Under the pieces are notes generated by a model. That model did not search any database. It saw only the letters and a program-made list of their open reading frames with translations, and was not told the DNA's origin. 43,591 nt of DNA, from assembly GCA_011369465.1 (NCBI GenBank), contig DRQG01000090.1:1-43591 (forward strand). The letters are read 5' to 3'. The translations under genes and the position numbers were made by a program. Shown in pieces: positions 35,262-43,574 of the stretch (within the stretch, counting starts at the first letter, position 1; each line of letters opens with the position of its first letter). Source of the DNA: Caldithrix abyssi. GTDB taxonomy: Bacteria; Calditrichota; Calditrichia; Calditrichales; Calditrichaceae.

Positions 35262-35677
35262 TATCGTTCCTTTTTCTTTTGAGGCTTGGGCTGTCCGGGT
35301 TTTCTTTTGGTAATCATCCAGGGTGGTTTTCTGCGTAACATGCGCTCCAGACGCCGATACTGTTTTTCGTTGAGTAAAGGTTTTGCACTTTGTAAAAGTG
35401 AATCGCTTCTGGACTTTATCTGTTCACGGAATTGCCGGCTCAGTTCCTGCACATCGCTATGGAACTGTTTTAAAAGTTGGCGCAGTTCTTTCCTGTGGGG
35501 CGGCGCCGGGCGGATAGCGCGCTCCATCCTGTCAATAAAACGATTTTGCTGGCGCAGTGTTTCAATGCGTTTGTTTGTGACGTATTTTTGCACTTGTATA
35601 GCGCCGACAGCGCCGATGATTATTCCGGATATCAATGTGGCAGTAAATAATATTGTTGTTTTTGTTTTAATATTCAT
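35258..35677 (-). CDS. Small membrane-anchored, Spy/CpxP-like helical protein
   Basis: This 139-residue protein has one N-terminal membrane helix (ILFTATLISGIIIGAVGAI) and a basic periplasmic part of amphipathic helices (RKELRQLLKQFHSDVQELSRQFREQ, LLNEKQYRRLERML). This resembles heavy-metal-sensor or Spy-like proteins that accompany ECF systems. The tail is rich in Lys, Arg and Pro. It overlaps the anti-sigma gene and the receptor gene by four bases each, so all are translated together. Its function is inferred from context only. Confidence 0.65.
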   Translation of the reverse strand: MNIKTKTTILFTATLISGIIIGAVGAIQVQKYVTNKRIETLRQQNRFIDRMERAIRPAPPHRKELRQLLKQFHSDVQELSRQFREQIKSRSDSLLQSAKPLLNEKQYRRLERMLRRKPPWMITKRKPGQPKPQKKKERY

Positions 35678-36105
35678 TGTTCACCCTCCACGGTCAGATA
35701 TTGAGCGGGATCAAAAACTTCTTCAAGGGATGTTTGATGGAGGCCCAAAACGGTTTCCCAGGTGATAACGTCTGCACGGCTTAAATTATACGTGACAATT
35801 CCGGTGAGCAAAACGGCAGCGGCGATAGCCGTAGGCCGTACAAAACGCGAAAAAATATGCAGGAAAATTTCTTCTTTATCCGGTACATTATCTTTTTCCA
35901 AAGCCGTCATCACTTTGCCTGCAAAATCCTTTCCAAAGGATGTATCCGGTAGATTTTTAATTCTTTCCCGCATGAAGCGCAGCCGCTCCTGCTCCTGCCG
36001 TAATTCGGATGAAACTGATAACGCTTTCTGTAAACGGGTCATTTCATCGGCGCTTAACGTTTCGTCAAAAGAACGATACAATAAATCCAATGTCTCTTTA
36101 TCCAT
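35674..36105 (-). CDS. Probable anti-sigma factor
   Basis: This 143-residue protein has a cytoplasmic N-terminus of about 90 residues (DLLYRSFDETLSADEMTRLQKAL, then RQEQERLRFMRERI), one membrane helix (TAIAAAVLLTGIVTYNL) and a short periplasmic tail. This matches single-pass anti-sigma factors, although the zinc HxxxCxxC motif is absent. It begins inside the end of the ECF sigma gene (8-base overlap). It should hold that sigma factor inactive at the membrane until a signal arrives. Confidence 0.75.
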   Translation of the reverse strand: MDKETLDLLYRSFDETLSADEMTRLQKALSVSSELRQEQERLRFMRERIKNLPDTSFGKDFAGKVMTALEKDNVPDKEEIFLHIFSRFVRPTAIAAAVLLTGIVTYNLSRADVITWETVLGLHQTSLEEVFDPAQYLTVEGEQ

Positions 36106-36646
36106 TATTCACCTCCAAAAGGGGTGTTAATATTTGGCGCAGCTTTTTCTGGGCCCGGTTCAACCTTGATAAAACCGTACCCAGTGGTATGTTGAGGATT
36201 TCAGCCGTTTCTTTGGTGGAATAACCGTCGATAAGCCGCAAAACAATGACGGCCCGCTGGTCTTCATCCAGTTGGGTAATGGCCCGGCGGATAAGCCGGA
36301 TTTCCTCACTGTGCTCATTCTCTTCTGCAGCGGGAATCCCTGATAGTTGATTATCGTTGTTTTCCCGGAACAGTTCTTTCTGTTTTTTACGGCGCTGCAG
36401 AGCGTTAAGGGAAAGATTGATGGCAATCCGCGTCAGATAGGTAGCTACGGCCGAATCATGCCTGAAACGAGGCAGGGCGCGATAAAAGCGGATAAAAACC
36501 TCCTGTGCCACATCTTCCGCTTCGGCTGTTTTGCCCAGCATACCAATGACTGTTGCCGCTACCTGCCCTTCGTAACGACGGATAAGTTCGGCATATACCG
36601 GCGTATTGCCCGCTAAAACCTCTGCAATAATTTGCCGATCGGTCAA
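36098..36646 (-). CDS. ECF (RpoE-like) sigma-70 factor
   Basis: I start at TTG 36646, with GGAAGG seven bases upstream, giving a typical N-terminus (LTDRQIIAEVLAGN); a GTG at 36703 is the longer alternative. The 182-residue protein has region 2 (YAELIRRYEGQVAATVIGMLG, AEDVAQEVFIRFYRAL, ATYLTRIAINLSLN) and region 4 (LDEDQRAVIVLRLIDGYSTKETAEILNIPLGTVLSRLNRAQKKL). It should direct transcription of its own operon and possibly other envelope genes, under control of the anti-sigma factor whose gene overlaps its end. Confidence 0.93.
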   Translation of the reverse strand: MTDRQIIAEVLAGNTPVYAELIRRYEGQVAATVIGMLGKTAEAEDVAQEVFIRFYRALPRFRHDSAVATYLTRIAINLSLNALQRRKKQKELFRENNDNQLSGIPAAEENEHSEEIRLIRRAITQLDEDQRAVIVLRLIDGYSTKETAEILNIPLGTVLSRLNRAQKKLRQILTPLLEVNNG

Positions 36647-37169
36647 AAACGGTCCTTCCGTGTTTTCTATATTAGACCTGTGCAGCCCTCGTCTTATTCC
36701 CACCTTTTAATAAAGGTTATAACTAAATAAAGAGAATTGCAAATTATGGGAAGAAAAACAGATCACACCAAAAATAATTGGTATGGTTACGATAATAGCA
36801 TGTTCAACCGTAGTTGTTAAACGGGCTGATATTTTCATTCGTCCCTTCGGGACTTCTATTTAATAATGGGAATCTTCGTTTCCCACAAATGAATTTGGGG
36901 GCTATGTGCATTACGTCCCTCACGGGACGTTTTCAGCGATTGATGTCTTCAGCTATTGCCAAACGGATTAATGGGTTGTTGTAATAATGGTCTAACGGAG
37001 ATCATTTTTAAAATGAAAATCCCAAATTAAACATAAAACATGGGATAAGGTGCGGACAAAAAGAATCGCGGAGCGATGTTATGCTTTTAGCCCGCATTTT
37101 CAAATGCGGGTGTTTGTTGATACCCCCAAAAAAACGATTGTCCCGTACGGGACAAGTGAATTGTCAATG
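36647..37169. other. Gene-free intergenic region with a hairpin cluster
   Basis: These 523 bases separate the sigma factor gene from the membrane protein gene. They hold several GTCCC/GGGAC hairpins (see 36836-37153). No protein-like reading frame is present. Confidence 0.65.
36836..37153. repeat. Cluster of GTCCC/GGGAC and CCCR/YGGG hairpins (REP-like)
   Basis: GTCCC-TTC-GGGAC lies at 36840-36852 and ACGTCCC-TCAC-GGGACGT at 36913-36930. CCCGCATTT-TC-AAATGCGGG lies at 37091-37110, and the palindrome GTCCCGTACGGGAC at 37140-37153. The right half roughly mirrors the left. This is like a REP or decayed IS200/RAYT-type palindromic element, but no transposase is present. Confidence 0.6.
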
Positions 37170-37700
37170 CTATTTATTGCTTCCGGTAACAAGCCATTTA
37201 ATAAACAAAAACATGACCAGCAGGATACTGGCGAAAACCAGGCTCCATTTAATCGGAGTAAAAATAGCGGCCGCTTTTGCCATCGCCAAAACGGGCCGGT
37301 CAATTCCGGTAAGCAGAACAGCCAGCGACACGTTTTCCAAAAGATCGAACAAAGCCGCAGCAAAGGGCAGCAGACGAAGATAGTTCCACCTGCTTTCAGC
37401 AGCAATAAGCGGTTGCAACAATCGGGTTATCAACGCTGCCAAAAGCAGGGAATAGGTCACCGGATAGAGTACATCAATAAAAAACGCACTTAAGAAGTAT
37501 GCCGAGCGTTCCGCCGGTGTGAAACTCTGCAAAAGTTGAACAACCTGTTCGCCGGTGTAATAGAATTTGGCATCCGGCATCTTTTGGGCATCTATACCGG
37601 CCAACGGGAAAATTACTGTGGGAAAAATAACGGTGATAATAAATAAGATTACAAGATGTTGTTTGGTTGACAAACGGTCTAATACATTGAAAATACGCAT
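37170..37700 (-). CDS. Small polytopic membrane protein of unknown function
   Basis: This 176-residue protein has about four membrane helices: HLVILFIITVIFPTVIFPLA, FFIDVLYPVTYSLLLAALI, LLPFAAALFDLLENVSLAVLL and SLVFASILLVMFLFIKWLV. The second-third helix segments (DVLYPVTYSLLLAALI and AALFDLLENVSLAVLL) recur in a widespread uncharacterised membrane family. It stands alone between two gene-free stretches. The function is unknown. Confidence 0.7.
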   Translation of the reverse strand: MRIFNVLDRLSTKQHLVILFIITVIFPTVIFPLAGIDAQKMPDAKFYYTGEQVVQLLQSFTPAERSAYFLSAFFIDVLYPVTYSLLLAALITRLLQPLIAAESRWNYLRLLPFAAALFDLLENVSLAVLLTGIDRPVLAMAKAAAIFTPIKWSLVFASILLVMFLFIKWLVTGSNK

Positions 37701-38113
37701 ATTTTTAGCTTCTTTTTATGGGTGATGGGATGTATAATTTACCAAAGCAGCTTTTTAACCGTTAAGGATAAAATAAAAAATATAACTTGTTAGGGCAAAT
37801 ACTCAATTGATTACCGTATATTACCGTATTTTGAATTTTATGCTGGGATTGGATGTAAGATGTTCTCTCGAAATTGCTTCCACGATAATTAATTCCATTA
37901 AAAGGATGGTTTCGACCGGCAAAATGTATGGCGGAAAAACCTGCCTTATTTTTGCAAGGTAAATCCATTCTATCGTTGAATGACGCCGGATAGTTTACTG
38001 ATCCAAATAAAATTCTCTGTATTTAAATTGATTCAAATTTTAGATTGATGTATTTTACACTTTTCTATTACAGAACGGATTATATCATTAAGTAAATCAG
38101 AAATACCAGCATT
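37701..38113. other. Gene-free intergenic region between divergent genes
   Basis: These 413 AT-rich bases separate a - strand and a + strand gene. A TTACCGTAT repeat occurs twice near 37812-37831. A 68-codon frame on the - strand has no family resemblance, no ribosome site and no typical composition. Promoters for both genes should lie here, but none is clear by eye. Confidence 0.55.
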
Positions 38114-39460
38114 ATGTTAAAAAATGGCATCATCCCCAAAAACGAACCGGATATCCGCGTGGGCATCGTCCTGCCGGAAGACCACTTTACGGAAATTGAA
38201 TTCGTTACGCCTGTAAAACCGGGCTATCGTGTACAGGGCGAGAAACAAAATGAGGCGCTTAAAACCGAAACGGCTTATCAGGTTCGGCTGGATAATGGAA
38301 AAACCGCTTTATATGAAAATGATACTCTGTTACTCACCGCCGACATGCTGCGCATTGTCCCGCAAGAAACACAGCCTTCCATTTCACCTCGACAGGGCTT
38401 ACGCTTAAAACGGGTGATCAGCGGTCGGGATTTCCATTGGAAGAAATATATCGACGTCACTCTGTCCGGAACGCTGGAATTTGCCGCCTATGAGAACCAA
38501 CTTATCGTTACCAACGAATTGCCCATCGAGCATTATTTGATGTGCGTGGCCACCTCGGAAATGGGCGCCGAATGCCCGGAGGCCCTTATCGAGGCGCAAA
38601 CCATCGCCGCCCGTTCATGGATGCTGGCCAATGTGGAACAAAAACATATTCACCTGGGCATGGACGTCTGCAATGACGACTGCTGCCAGCGCTATCAGGG
38701 TACAACCTTTTTGACCGAACAATCGATTAAAGGCGCCCTGCAAACCTACGGGCAAACCTTGCTGTATGGCGACCAAATTTGCGACGCCCGCTATTCCAAA
38801 AGCTGCGGCGGGGTGATGGAATCCTTTTCCACAATATGGGAAGGTGCGGATCTGCCCTATCTGCAGGTGATTGCCGATGCCAAAAAGGAATTGCCCGAGT
38901 GGCGCAAACCGCTTTCGGATGAAGCGAACTTTCGACAGTGGGTAAACAGCGTACCGGCTTCTTTCTGCAGCCCGCATTTTATCCCGGAAGAGCAGTTAAT
39001 CCGCTACCTGGGCAGCGTGGATGAGGAAGGGCAATATTTCCGCTGGCAGGAGACTATCGGGCAAAGCGATCTGACGGCGCATTTGAATCGGCTGCATGGG
39101 TTAAAAGCCAAAGCCGTACGGCAGATGAATATTCTGGAACGGGGCGGTTCCGGTCGCATTATTACCATGCATGTGGAACTCATTGGCCCGGATGATGAAA
39201 TTTTACAACTGGAATTAAAAAAAGATTTTATAATCCGCCAGTCCCTGTATCCAAAATTTTTATACAGCTCAGCCTTTGTTGTTGAGTATGAACCATCCGA
39301 TGCTGAAATACCAGAGCGTTTCCGCTTCAGAGGCGTAGGGTGGGGGCATGGTGTGGGCTTTTGCCAGATCGGAGCTTTGGGCATGGCTCTTGCCGGTTAT
39401 TCGGCCCGGGATATAGTAGCGCATTATTTCCCGGGAAGTAAATTGGAAAAGATTTACTGA
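38114..39460 (+). CDS. SpoIID/LytB-domain protein
   Basis: This 448-residue protein contains the SpoIID core: NELPIEHYLMCVATSEMGAECPEALIEAQTIAARSW, then DVCNDDCCQRYQG, YSKSCGGVMESF and, near the C-terminus, GWGHGVGFCQIGALGMALAGYSARDIVAHYFPG. The family acts on peptidoglycan (lytic transglycosylase in SpoIID). An N-terminal region (1-95) carries small beta segments of the kind found in SpoIID proteins. No signal peptide is seen in this frame (MLKNGIIPKNEPDIRVG), which is unusual for a wall-active protein. No ribosome site is clear. Confidence 0.88.
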   Translation: MLKNGIIPKNEPDIRVGIVLPEDHFTEIEFVTPVKPGYRVQGEKQNEALKTETAYQVRLDNGKTALYENDTLLLTADMLRIVPQETQPSISPRQGLRLKRVISGRDFHWKKYIDVTLSGTLEFAAYENQLIVTNELPIEHYLMCVATSEMGAECPEALIEAQTIAARSWMLANVEQKHIHLGMDVCNDDCCQRYQGTTFLTEQSIKGALQTYGQTLLYGDQICDARYSKSCGGVMESFSTIWEGADLPYLQVIADAKKELPEWRKPLSDEANFRQWVNSVPASFCSPHFIPEEQLIRYLGSVDEEGQYFRWQETIGQSDLTAHLNRLHGLKAKAVRQMNILERGGSGRIITMHVELIGPDDEILQLELKKDFIIRQSLYPKFLYSSAFVVEYEPSDAEIPERFRFRGVGWGHGVGFCQIGALGMALAGYSARDIVAHYFPGSKLEKIY

Positions 39461-39764
39461 GGAAATGAAATGATGAATTATTGAATTGTTGAACCCTTAT
39501 TGCAGAGGAGTGATGGAGCGTGGGATCAGTATATTTAGATTGAGCAGTACGCCGTCTCTAAACTTCTTTATCGCTTCCAGACCATCAATTCAACAATTCA
39601 TTTATTCAATAAACATACTAAGTTGCATACTATATTTCCCCTTAAAAAAGGGGATTAAGGGGTTGTATCTCACTTCAAGTTTACGATTACATTATGTTTG
39701 GAAGACAACCCCTTGGCCCTTTTGCTAAGGGATAACTCATTTATCACCTGTTTGCGGAGTGTCC
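39461..39764. other. Intergenic region with inverted repeats
   Basis: This 304-base stretch contains two separate inverted-repeat structures: TGAATTGTTGAA (39482-39493) with TTCAACAATTCA (39589-39600), and the C/G-rich element at 39636-39735. No protein-like frame. Confidence 0.7.
39636..39735. repeat. MITE-like palindromic element, copy 2
   Basis: The left arm TCCCCTTAAAAAAGGGG... ends in AAGGGGTTGT; the right arm starts ACAACCCCTTGG and ends CTAAGGGATAA, forming an inverted repeat around about 40 bases. The arm sequence resembles the arm at 23786-23817. Confidence 0.6.
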
Positions 39765-41642
39765 ATGAGTAACAAAGAAAGATCCCCCTGGTTCTGGGTT
39801 CCCTCTCTGTATTACGCCGAAGGTATTCCCTATGTAATCGTAATGATGGTTTCTGTGGTAATGTATAAACGTCTGGGCATATCCAATACCGATATCGCTT
39901 TGTACACCAGTTGGTTGTATCTGCCCTGGGTTATCAAACCGTTGTGGAGTCCGTTGGTGGACATCCTGCGCACCAAGCGCTTTTGGATTGTAACCATGCA
40001 GTTGATCATCGGCGCCGGGCTGGCCGGTATCGCTTTGACGATTCCTCTGCCCAACTTTTTTAAATATACATTAGCCTTTTTCTGGCTGCTGGCTTTCAGT
40101 TCGGCTACCCATGATATTGCCGCCGACGGATTCTATATGTTGGGACTCGATGACCATAATCAAGCCTGGTTTGTGGGAATTCGGGCTACCTTCTACCGTT
40201 TTGCCATGATTACCGGTCAGGGATTATTGATTATTCTGGCCGGTTTCATAGAAAGCCACAGCGGTTTGCCTACGGTTGATATTACCGCCGAAAGTCGTCC
40301 GACTATGGAACAGCAGCGGTTTGTTCATCCGGACTCTGTCCGCTTTCCCGAAGTAGCCGGCGAAACACGCATTATTACTGTCCCGAAAAAAATAACCATA
40401 CCTGCCCGTCCGCGCAGTAAAAAGGAAGTGGATTCCCTGCTTGCTTTTGTGAAAGAATGGAATATCCAACACGGATTTGCCCGTGATGAAGCGGCCGAGC
40501 AGCAGCAGGCAGCAGCGGCCAATGGAGAGGAACCATCCTGGTGGCATGAAACGGTGGTGCAGCCGTTGGAAGAATATTTGCGCCGGCATTTCGGCAAAGA
40601 GACAGCCGTTGCCGGCGGCGATTATACAGGCAATATCGGTATCGTTTATTTTCGTCTTTCCTCCGCCCCGGGTGATGAAGCGCCGGTGGTCATCAATTTC
40701 GGCCGCTCATCCGGCGATAAAAGTATTTTTATGCAGGAAGAACCGGCGCTGGGCAGTCGTCTGGAATTTGACAATCACAACTGGAACATCCCGGCATTGG
40801 CCGTCATCCATCTCGATCCTAAGCTGCGCATAGAATCCGAGGCGACCTTTAGCGCGCAGGCCGGTAATATTCCTTTAGCCTGGTCGATTACCTTTTTTGT
40901 GCTGGCCGCCCTGTTTATCGCCTTTTTTCTTTATCATAAATTCATTTTGCCTTATCCGCCGGCCGATAAAGCCGCGCCCGTGCAAAGCGCGGGGGATTTT
41001 TTCAAGGAATTTGTCAACACCTTTGCCCTCTTTTTCAAGAAGAAACGTATCTGGGCCATTCTGCTTTTCCTACTGCTGTTTCGTTTGGCTGAGTCGCAGT
41101 TGAGCAAACTGGCGCCGCCCTTTCTGCTGGACAAACAGGAAATGGGCGGTCTGGCTCTCACTACCGGAGAAGTGGGATTTATTTACGGCACCGTCGGTTT
41201 GCTTTTCCTCTCTTTGGGAGGCATCCTGGGCGGTTTTCTGGCCGCGCGGCACGGTCTTAAGTTCTGGTTATGGCCCATGGCTATCGCCATCAATTTGCCG
41301 GATGTGGTGTATGTGTATCTTTCCTATACGCTTCCCGACAACCTGTTCATCATTAATGTATGTGTGGCCATCGAGCAGTTCGGCTATGGATTCGGCTTTA
41401 CGGCCTATATGTTATATATGATTTACGCTTCGGAGGGTGAGCATAAAACAGCGCATTTTGCCATCACCACCGGTTTTATGGCCCTGGGCATGATGATACC
41501 CGGCATGTTCAGCGGCTGGCTGCAGGAAATCATCGGCTACCAGCATTTTTTCATCGAAGTGATGATTGCCACCATTCCCAGTTTCCTGGTATTATTCTTT
41601 ATTCCTTTGGATAAAGACTTTGGTAAGAAAAAAAGCGGCTAA
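39765..41642 (+). CDS. AmpG-like MFS transporter with a large extracytoplasmic insertion
   Basis: I start at ATG 39765, with GGAG five bases upstream; a GTG at 39759 is the longer alternative. The 625-residue protein has MFS helices of the AmpG type: WFWVPSLYYAEGIPYVIVMMVSVVMYKRLG, LPWVIKPLWSPLVDILRTKRFWI and ATHDIAADGFYM in the N-terminal half. The C-terminal half begins near residue 410 and ends FFIPLDKDFG. Between the halves lies a hydrophilic stretch of about 215 residues (roughly 168-380), far longer than usual, followed by one helix (AWSITFFVLAALFIAFFLY). The substrate may be a muropeptide or another cell-wall product, by family only. Confidence 0.85.
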   Translation: MSNKERSPWFWVPSLYYAEGIPYVIVMMVSVVMYKRLGISNTDIALYTSWLYLPWVIKPLWSPLVDILRTKRFWIVTMQLIIGAGLAGIALTIPLPNFFKYTLAFFWLLAFSSATHDIAADGFYMLGLDDHNQAWFVGIRATFYRFAMITGQGLLIILAGFIESHSGLPTVDITAESRPTMEQQRFVHPDSVRFPEVAGETRIITVPKKITIPARPRSKKEVDSLLAFVKEWNIQHGFARDEAAEQQQAAAANGEEPSWWHETVVQPLEEYLRRHFGKETAVAGGDYTGNIGIVYFRLSSAPGDEAPVVINFGRSSGDKSIFMQEEPALGSRLEFDNHNWNIPALAVIHLDPKLRIESEATFSAQAGNIPLAWSITFFVLAALFIAFFLYHKFILPYPPADKAAPVQSAGDFFKEFVNTFALFFKKKRIWAILLFLLLFRLAESQLSKLAPPFLLDKQEMGGLALTTGEVGFIYGTVGLLFLSLGGILGGFLAARHGLKFWLWPMAIAINLPDVVYVYLSYTLPDNLFIINVCVAIEQFGYGFGFTAYMLYMIYASEGEHKTAHFAITTGFMALGMMIPGMFSGWLQEIIGYQHFFIEVMIATIPSFLVLFFIPLDKDFGKKKSG

Positions 41643-41670
41643 CGGCCTAATAGCCTGTTTTGCGTAACAT

Positions 41671-41730
41671 GCTTTGCGAAATGGGATTCCGAACCAGGTT
41701 CAGAATCCCATAAGCAAAGCGCTTTTCCGT
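41671..41730. terminator. Long hairpin between convergent genes, probable bidirectional terminator
   Basis: Three paired segments nest around a one-base loop: GCTTTGC (41671-41677) with GCAAAGC (41714-41720), ATGGGATTC (41681-41689) with GAATCCCAT (41703-41711), and GAACC with GGTTC (41691-41701). That is 21 bp of stem, followed by TTTT. It lies between the transporter and cysK, whose genes converge. A CACTCCGGAGTG palindrome at 41766-41777 follows. Confidence 0.65.
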
Positions 41731-41791
41731 CTTTGCGGGATCAGCATTCCGATTCAGACCGGATACACTCCGGAGTGATCGGATTCGCTTT

Positions 41792-42712
41792 TTATACCGG
41801 ACTTAACAATCCCGGGATAGACAAATAGCGTTCACCCGTATCATAGTTGAGCGTTAACACTTTTTTAGAGGATTCCGTCTCCCTTAATTTCTTAGCTACG
41901 GCGGCCAAGGAAGCTCCCGAACTGATACCACCCAAAATGCCTTCCTTTTGGGCGGCCAGCCGTACATACCGGAACGCCTCATCCTTTCCTATTTTGATGA
42001 TCCCGTCCAATAGTTCTGTTTTCATAATAGAAGGAATAAAGCCTGCTCCAATACCCTGAATGGGATGAGGCCCCGGCTTACCACCGCTTAATACCGGCGA
42101 AAGTTCCGGCTCAACCGCAAATATTTTGAGCGCAGGCCATTCTTGTTTCAGTATTTCTGCCAGCGCCGTAATATGTCCGCCGGTTCCAACTCCGGTGATT
42201 ATCCAATCCAGACCGTTGGGAAAATCGTTTAAGATTTCCCGGGCGGTTGTCTTTTTATGTGCTTCCACATTGGCCGAATTATCAAATTGCATGGGCATCC
42301 AACTGTTCTTAAGAGAAGATGCCAATTCGTGTGCGCGTTCGATAGCTCCTTTCATGCCCAGCTCGGCCGGCGTTAATTCGAATTCGGCCCCGTAAGAAAT
42401 CATAAGGCGACGCCGTTCCACTGACATGGATTCCGGCATGACCAGAATAAGCCGATATCCTTTTACCGCTGCCACCATTGCCAATCCCACTCCCGTATTT
42501 CCCGAAGTGGGTTCGATAATTACGCTGTCTTTGTTTAAAAGGCCTTTTTGTTCGGTGTCTTCTATCATGGCAAGGGCGATGCGGTCTTTAATGCTGCCGC
42601 CGGGATTGGATCGTTCCAGCTTTACCCAAATCTCGTGTTTGGCGTCAAAAAGTCGGTTAATGCGTACATGGGGCGTGTTACCTATCTGTTCAAGTATATT
42701 TGTAATGTTCAT
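41792..42712 (-). CDS. cysK: Cysteine synthase (O-acetylserine sulfhydrylase)
   Basis: This 306-residue PLP enzyme makes cysteine from O-acetylserine and sulfide. PLP-binding Lys42 lies in [17 protein letters not shown] (69-74) is the substrate loop, and GTGGH and SSGAS form the phosphate and Ser contact regions. The length is normal for CysK. It follows the serine acetyltransferase gene by 16 bases on the same strand, the classic pairing. Family members such as CysM or CBS-like enzymes are possible alternatives; the TSGNTG and partner gene favour CysK. Confidence 0.93.
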   Translation of the reverse strand: MNITNILEQIGNTPHVRINRLFDAKHEIWVKLERSNPGGSIKDRIALAMIEDTEQKGLLNKDSVIIEPTSGNTGVGLAMVAAVKGYRLILVMPESMSVERRRLMISYGAEFELTPAELGMKGAIERAHELASSLKNSWMPMQFDNSANVEAHKKTTAREILNDFPNGLDWIITGVGTGGHITALAEILKQEWPALKIFAVEPELSPVLSGGKPGPHPIQGIGAGFIPSIMKTELLDGIIKIGKDEAFRYVRLAAQKEGILGGISSGASLAAVAKKLRETESSKKVLTLNYDTGERYLSIPGLLSPV

Positions 42713-42728
42713 GATTATTCTCCTATTG

Positions 42729-43574
42729 TTAAATATGAAACATGAGTGTGTGGTCTGTAGTCATTTTTGATTGAATACGGATCTCCGATGTATTGTAAAC
42801 AACGGAATGAGGGGGCACAGACTGAGTTAACCAGACATTGCCGCCGATAACGCTATCGTGCCCAATCACCGTCTCACCGCCTAAAATGGTCGCACTGGAG
42901 TAGATAATTACATTATCTTCAATGGTCGGATGCCTTTTCTTGTCGGCCAAAACCTTAGAAACGCTCAGAGCGCCTAAGGTTACGCCCTGATATATTTTTA
43001 CATTGCTGCCGATTACTGTGGTTTCGCCTATAACAATTCCCGTAGCATGATCTATAAAAAAGGACGGCCCGATTTCCGCGCCGGGATGGATATCGACACC
43101 GGTCTTGATATGGGCATACTCTGTAATCAGGCGGGGAAAAACAGGAACCTTGGCCCGATAAAAGATGTGAGCGACACGGTAAGCATAAATGGCGTAAAAT
43201 CCAGGATAAGCGGAAATTACTTCATCCAGGCTTTCTGCCGCCGGATCCCCTTTAAAAATTGCCTCTGCATCTTTCCACAACAATGTGTACACATAGGGAA
43301 GTTTGGCGAAAAAATCCAAAACTAACTGGCCGCCGCTCAACCCCCGAGAAGCAACAAGCGGTTCCACAATATCCGTTAAAAGACGCTCTATGGTGGACAA
43401 TTCATTTTGTATCTCCGAAAGATTTTTACATTTTTCATGTTTACCGAAATGCGGGAAAAGCAGCGCCAGAAGTTCTTCCAGAAAATGCTCTACTTCTGCT
43501 TTAAGCGGAATGTTATTTTGATACATGGCATGTTTTTCAAGTATTAATTCGCTGAAACGGTTATATATAGTCAT
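42729..43574 (-). CDS. cysE: Serine O-acetyltransferase
   Basis: This 281-residue enzyme acetylates serine with acetyl-CoA, the first step of cysteine synthesis. A helical N-terminal domain (about 1-150) precedes a left-handed beta-helix of hexapeptide repeats (about 165-260), including [41 protein letters not shown]. The [10 protein letters not shown] and GVTLG segments carry the catalytic His and substrate-contact residues of the family. The C-terminal part ([24 protein letters not shown]) continues the helix. It belongs to the longer EpsC-like subtype. cysK follows 16 bases downstream. Confidence 0.93.
   Translation of the reverse strand: MTIYNRFSELILEKHAMYQNNIPLKAEVEHFLEELLALLFPHFGKHEKCKNLSEIQNELSTIERLLTDIVEPLVASRGLSGGQLVLDFFAKLPYVYTLLWKDAEAIFKGDPAAESLDEVISAYPGFYAIYAYRVAHIFYRAKVPVFPRLITEYAHIKTGVDIHPGAEIGPSFFIDHATGIVIGETTVIGSNVKIYQGVTLGALSVSKVLADKKRHPTIEDNVIIYSSATILGGETVIGHDSVIGGNVWLTQSVPPHSVVYNTSEIRIQSKMTTDHTLMFHI

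Noticed and set aside
37762-37968. 68-codon frame on the - strand in an intergenic region
   Set aside because: No ribosome site, no family resemblance and AT-rich composition. Left as non-coding.
41671-41777. Riboswitch or leader for the cysteine genes
   Set aside because: It lies at the 3' side of cysK, not upstream of cysE, so terminators are the simpler reading.
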